Below are positions 60,606 to 64,000 of a DNA stretch of 64,000 nucleotides, piece after piece; positions within the stretch are counted from its first letter, which is position 1; each line of letters opens with the position of its first letter. The translations under genes were made by a program, and so were the position numbers. Location: NCBI GenBank assembly GCA_002633005.1, contig NMRA01000154.1, positions 244,216 to 308,215 on the forward strand. The letters run 5' to 3'. The DNA is from Phoronis australis (Eukaryota; Phoronida; Phoronidae). The notes under the pieces were generated by a model. That model saw nothing but the letters and a program-made list of their open reading frames with translations, had not been told where the DNA came from and ran no database searches.

Positions 60606-60701
60606 ATGAGCATGGCTGTACCCAACAAGTTGGCTCAAGCAGCTAACGCCAACGGCAACAGCAACGGCCTGCGCCTGCGGTCTAAATCAGTGCATGACTA
60701 A
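60606..60701 (+). CDS. Doubtful small ORF, 31 codons
   Basis: Reads MSMAVPNKLAQAANANG then NSNGLRLRSKSVHD before a TAA. The Ala/Asn-rich start and clustered Arg/Ser end look more protein-like than the surrounding sequence, and two in-frame ATGs open it. A splice donor inside (CA|GTGCAT) is weak. It could be a first exon of an unseen gene, a small peptide or chance. It has no recognised homology. Confidence 0.2.
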   Translation: MSMAVPNKLAQAANANGNSNGLRLRSKSVHD

Positions 60702-61181
60702 GTCAAAGAATCGTAAACAAAACTTGAATACCGTTCAGAAAAACAACAGCGGTAAAAACTTACGGAAAGTGAGCCTTCGTAAATTTCTCATAAAAAACTG
60801 CCAAATGGCAAAACTTAGCGTAACCTGTCCGTGGTGTAGGGTTAAATAAGAACTTACAGCTTCGCGAACAGCGGAGTCTCGCTTTTCGGATTATAGGTCA
60901 GCAACAAAGGCCACGGTTAGTTTACCTTGGACACCACAGAAATATGTTCAAATCTTCCAAGAATGATAATCAAATTGTCACACAACTATAGTCTCTACAT
61001 GTTTCATATAATTTATTTACAGCACAGTGCAGTTAAAGTTTCCAGCCAATATTTTTGTGGCTACAGATTTTTAAAATGGTTGACAGTATGCGGAAGTTTT
61101 TCGCTCATGACTAGTCTCGTTTTATTTCTTACTTGTTTAGATGGTCCAGCGTTGCTTGTCGTTACCTAAACTGTTCGCACA

Positions 61182-61247
61182 ATGATAAAGGTTAAAATTC
61201 CACATTACAGAAAGATTGAGGGAGACGAGAACGAGAGGAGTTACACG
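61182..61247 (+). CDS. SNX24: SNX22/24-type gene, coding exon 1
   Basis: 22 codons: MIKVKIPHYRKIEGDEN then ERSYT. Donor ACG|GTGAGG, phase 0. The N-terminal strand and IP.(Y/F)R pattern correspond to the SNX24 start. Confidence 0.9.
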
Positions 61248-63036
61248 GTGAGGCCGTTTGAACTGAATTGTTGTTGACTTCGTATTTAGTTACTGAGAGA
61301 TGGTCCCCATCTTAGTGAGGTCGACTAAGTCCCAAAAACACAGTAAAACTGCATCCTAAATATGTATCCACATATTCGTGGGGTTGGGAAAGTGTCGCCT
61401 TAAAATTATGCTAAAACGTGTTTTTGTTGTTTTCCTCAAAAGTGATTCTATGACACGCTCACAATGTCAATCTTTAGTTCGATCTTTAAGAAGGGAGTAC
61501 TGCATAAACCATTACATTGCTATATAGAAACATGAGAAGTCTGGTGAAGTCACCAATCTCACCACTATGTGGCATATGCATGTCTGACCTTAGTAGGGTG
61601 CCAATCTAATTGAAAAACCACCAATATCACTGGGTCTTAAGTGGATAAAACTATTAAGACTAAGAGTATTAAGAGCAATGTCATTCTACACTGATACTAA
61701 TCCAGTATGTGTTTTAAACCATAGCAGTATGGGCAGTTGGAGTTTTGTCTTATAATTCAGGTTTACTTGATTGAAGTCTACGTATCTGGGAAATTCCATT
61801 CTGTGGAAAGACGGTACAAGGAGTTTGAACAGCTGCACAAGAAGTTGAAAAAAACAGTTGACTGCCCAGAGTTTCCGCCGAAGAAGGTGATGAAATGGAA
61901 TCCAAAGGTGCTAGAACATCGTCGCCAAGCCTTGGAAAGCTACCTCCAGGTGAGGAAGTCTGTCCAGCAGCAAGTATTGAGAATCTGTCATAAACGGCTT
62001 TCTGAAGTCTAAGAAAACAAACTTGTTGCTGGTACAGTGTACTTGATACTGTCATAAACCTGGTCTTGTTGTTGCCTATTCTTATGAGAATTACTTTGAT
62101 GAGGCTATGTTATGACATAGAAAATTCTGCCTTAGTCTAGAAATCATTTCTAATCTTGAGTGAAGATCTAGCTAAAACAAATTTTGCAACTAGTCTCAAT
62201 CTGAAAGTCATACATGTATGGCTCTTCTGTCTGATACATGTACATCTTCAGTATTACAGTTAGGCATCACCATTTATTGTCACGGCTTGTCTTTGCTCTA
62301 TTTTTTCTCTATCACATGGTGTTCCTATCTTGTTTATTTGGCCATTTATTCCCTGTCATTCCCAGATGTATGACAACTTCACCTGCATACAATTTGACCT
62401 AGCTAATAGTACGTCACGTCCTCGTTTTCACTCTAACCATTTCTAACTTAACTTGAAAAGAACTGATACACCAGTCACCGTTTTCCAAGCATGGCAAACC
62501 TTGTCTTCGTAGCCATTGTTGCGCAAGTTTGAACAAGATTGGTGACCAAATTCAAATTCCACCACCAAGCAAAATTCATTTTGTGACTGAATGGTGATAA
62601 GAATAAAAATATCCTATGGCCTGTAGGTACTTGGCGATGTGACTCAAGTACTGACAAAGTTTTTAAAACGAAGTGCAATCTTTGAATTATATCCAAAAAA
62701 TAAAGTATAAAATGACCACAGTTGAATAATATCTCCAAGCTTGACTAAGATGGCACATCCAGCGCCATCTCTTCTTGTCGTCCAGATGTTCAGGCATATG
62801 CTTGTCACCGCCTGTTCACCAAAATATGTTTGACCCTTACTATGTGAAGCTGTTATAGTTCTTAAGTTTAAATGTTATACATTGTCTCACTTTAGTCTAT
62901 ACTCTTGTTTATTATTGGTACATGACTGAACCATGTGTAATATTTTGTTGTAGGGTTCATTAGAAAATCAGATGATACCGAGATCTCTTCTCAATTTTCT
63001 CACAATCAACTTGGGTGGCAGTTCTGGAAGTATTGA
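61182..63036 (+). CDS. SNX24: Sorting nexin of the SNX22/SNX24 type (PX domain), first three coding exons, gene truncated by the gap
   Basis: The spliced product so far is 112 residues plus two bases, almost entirely a PX domain, which binds phosphatidylinositol 3-phosphate on endosomal membranes. Key features are SVERRYKEFEQLHKKLKK (RRY phosphate-binding motif), PPKKVMKWNPKVLEHRRQAL with the second basic contact, then ESYLQ and LENQMIPRSLLNFL. This pattern (RY.EF..LHKKLKK, W.PKVLE.RRQ.LE.YLQ) matches vertebrate SNX24 and SNX22, small PX-only sorting nexins of about 170-190 residues, so the remaining C-terminal part should lie in or beyond the N gap. The ATG has A at -3 and an in-frame TAA 12 bases upstream. 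Whether it equals SNX24 or the pre-duplication ancestor of SNX22/24 cannot be told here. Confidence 0.93.
61761..61949 (+). CDS. SNX24: SNX22/24-type gene, coding exon 2
   Basis: 63 codons, from VYLIEVYVSGKFHSVERRYK to HRRQALESYLQ. It lies between acceptor TATAATTCAG and donor CAG|GTGAGG, phase 0 at both sides. It carries the core of the PX fold. Confidence 0.95.
61950..62953 (+). other. Intron 2 of the SNX22/24-type gene
   Basis: 1.0 kb intron. I see no repeats or exons. Intron 1 (61248-61760) is likewise plain. Confidence 0.85.
62954..63036 (+). CDS. SNX24: SNX22/24-type gene, coding exon 3
   Basis: 27 codons plus two bases: GSLENQMIPRSLLNFLTINL then GGSSGSI. Acceptor TTTTGTTGTAG, donor GA|GTAAGT, phase 2. 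The helix LENQ.IP..LL.FL parallels the last PX helix of SNX24 (LENEELP..FLDFL). Confidence 0.9.
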
Positions 63037-63292
63037 GTAAGTAATTTGCTTATGTAGTTTGGTTGTGTAATATGCTGTATTATATAAACAGTTTCACTTT
63101 AATTAATTTGTTTTATTAACAAATTGCCCACTTTATGTTTTTAAAGGCGAAGACAACCTTTTTCCATGTCATTTTGAGCTAAAATAAGGTTGGTTGGTTA
63201 TCCTAGACATATTTTTCACTTAATTACAGCTTTTCGTAATTTTATTAATTATTCGTCCGCTTTTCCGGAAGTGACGTTTTAGGAGGCAAGCG

Positions 63293-64000
63293 NNNNNNNN
63301 NNNNNNNNNNNNNNNNNNNNNNNNNNNNNNNNNNNNNNNNNNNNNNNNNNNNNNNNNNNNNNNNNNNNNNNNNNNNNNNNNNNNNNNNNNNNNNNNNNNN
63401 NNNNNNNNNNNNNNNNNNNNNNNNNNNNNNNNNNNNNNNNNNNNNNNNNNNNNNNNNNNNNNNNNNNNNNNNNNNNNNNNNNNNNNNNNNNNNNNNNNNN
63501 NNNNNNNNNNNNNNNNNNNNNNNNNNNNNNNNNNNNNNNNNNNNNNNNNNNNNNNNNNNNNNNNNNNNNNNNNNNNNNNNNNNNNNNNNNNNNNNNNNNN
63601 NNNNNNNNNNNNNNNNNNNNNNNNNNNNNNNNNNNNNNNNNNNNNNNNNNNNNNNNNNNNNNNNNNNNNNNNNNNNNNNNNNNNNNNNNNNNNNNNNNNN
63701 NNNNNNNNNNNNNNNNNNNNNNNNNNNNNNNNNNNNNNNNNNNNNNNNNNNNNNNNNNNNNNNNNNNNNNNNNNNNNNNNNNNNNNNNNNNNNNNNNNNN
63801 NNNNNNNNNNNNNNNNNNNNNNNNNNNNNNNNNNNNNNNNNNNNNNNNNNNNNNNNNNNNNNNNNNNNNNNNNNNNNNNNNNNNNNNNNNNNNNNNNNNN
63901 NNNNNNNNNNNNNNNNNNNNNNNNNNNNNNNNNNNNNNNNNNNNNNNNNNNNNNNNNNNNNNNNNNNNNNNNNNNNNNNNNNNNNNNNNNNNNNNNNNNN
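63293..64000. other. Assembly gap (708 N)
   Basis: An uninterrupted run of N to the window end. It truncates the SNX gene in its third coding intron. Confidence 1.

Larger units (their letters stand above)
55303..61181. other. Interval between the divergent RCC1-type and SNX genes (5.9 kb)
   Basis: No coding exon could be supported. It should contain the 5' UTR and promoter of the RCC1-type gene (minus) and of the SNX gene (plus). It also holds a MITE at 56072-56294, a third R1 repeat near 58.9-59.3 kb, a purine-rich GGGAGGGGGAGGGGAAGG tract near 57573-57592 and a small ORF at 60606-60701. From 56.3 to 58.9 kb I see nothing else. No strong TATA box was identified. Confidence 0.6.

Noticed and set aside
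60927-61169. 80-codon plus-strand frame just before the SNX start
   Set aside because: It ends 12 bases before the SNX ATG in leader sequence, is hydrophobic and domain-free, and is interrupted from the SNX frame by a stop.

Overview
The window is a piece of a eukaryotic (animal) nuclear genome. Its genes are split by GT-AG introns, most of the DNA is non-coding, and it carries many short repeats, minisatellites and miniature inverted-repeat elements. CpG is not visibly depleted, and the proteins are recognisably bilaterian. A COUP-TF receptor and an SNX22/24-type PX protein lie on one scaffold, and tRNA-derived repeat fragments are present. This suggests a marine invertebrate, perhaps a non-vertebrate deuterostome such as a hemichordate, cephalochordate or echinoderm. 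The species assignment is an inference and is weak.

Layout. (1) From 1 to 16819 there is no coding exon I can support; this is most simply the first intron of the COUP-TF gene, which is read on the minus strand and leaves the window on the left. (2) Positions 16820-17396 hold the first coding exon of a COUP-TF (NR2F) nuclear receptor: a Pro/Gln-rich N-terminus and the complete two-zinc-finger DNA-binding domain. The ligand-binding domain is outside the window. (3) From about 17.5 to 38.1 kb lies a gene-free stretch of roughly 20 kb, presumably COUP-TF upstream DNA, filled with dispersed repeats. (4) Positions 38645-55264 (minus) hold a complete 12-coding-exon gene for a 973-residue protein. 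It has a seven-bladed RCC1-type beta-propeller at the N-terminus and a 560-residue, Ser/charged-rich, apparently disordered tail. Every splice phase closes and the summed coding length is exactly 974 codons. I could not match it to a named RCC1 family. (5) From about 55.3 to 61.2 kb lies a gap between genes that may contain both 5' ends, plus two repeat elements and one doubtful small ORF. (6) From 61182 (plus) onward are the first three coding exons of a sorting nexin of the SNX22/SNX24 type (PX domain). The gene is cut off by a 708-base run of N from 63293 to the end.

The three genes belong to different processes: transcription control, an RCC1-propeller protein of unknown role, and phosphoinositide-dependent membrane sorting. 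No joint pathway is evident. The RCC1 and SNX genes diverge across the 55.3-61.2 kb gap. The NR2F-SNX22/24 linkage recalls human chromosomes 5 (NR2F1, SNX24) and 15 (NR2F2, SNX22).

The most distinctive material is the unassigned RCC1-tail protein and several repeat families with at least two copies each inside this window. I found no CRISPR array, operon, rRNA or convincing intact tRNA gene.
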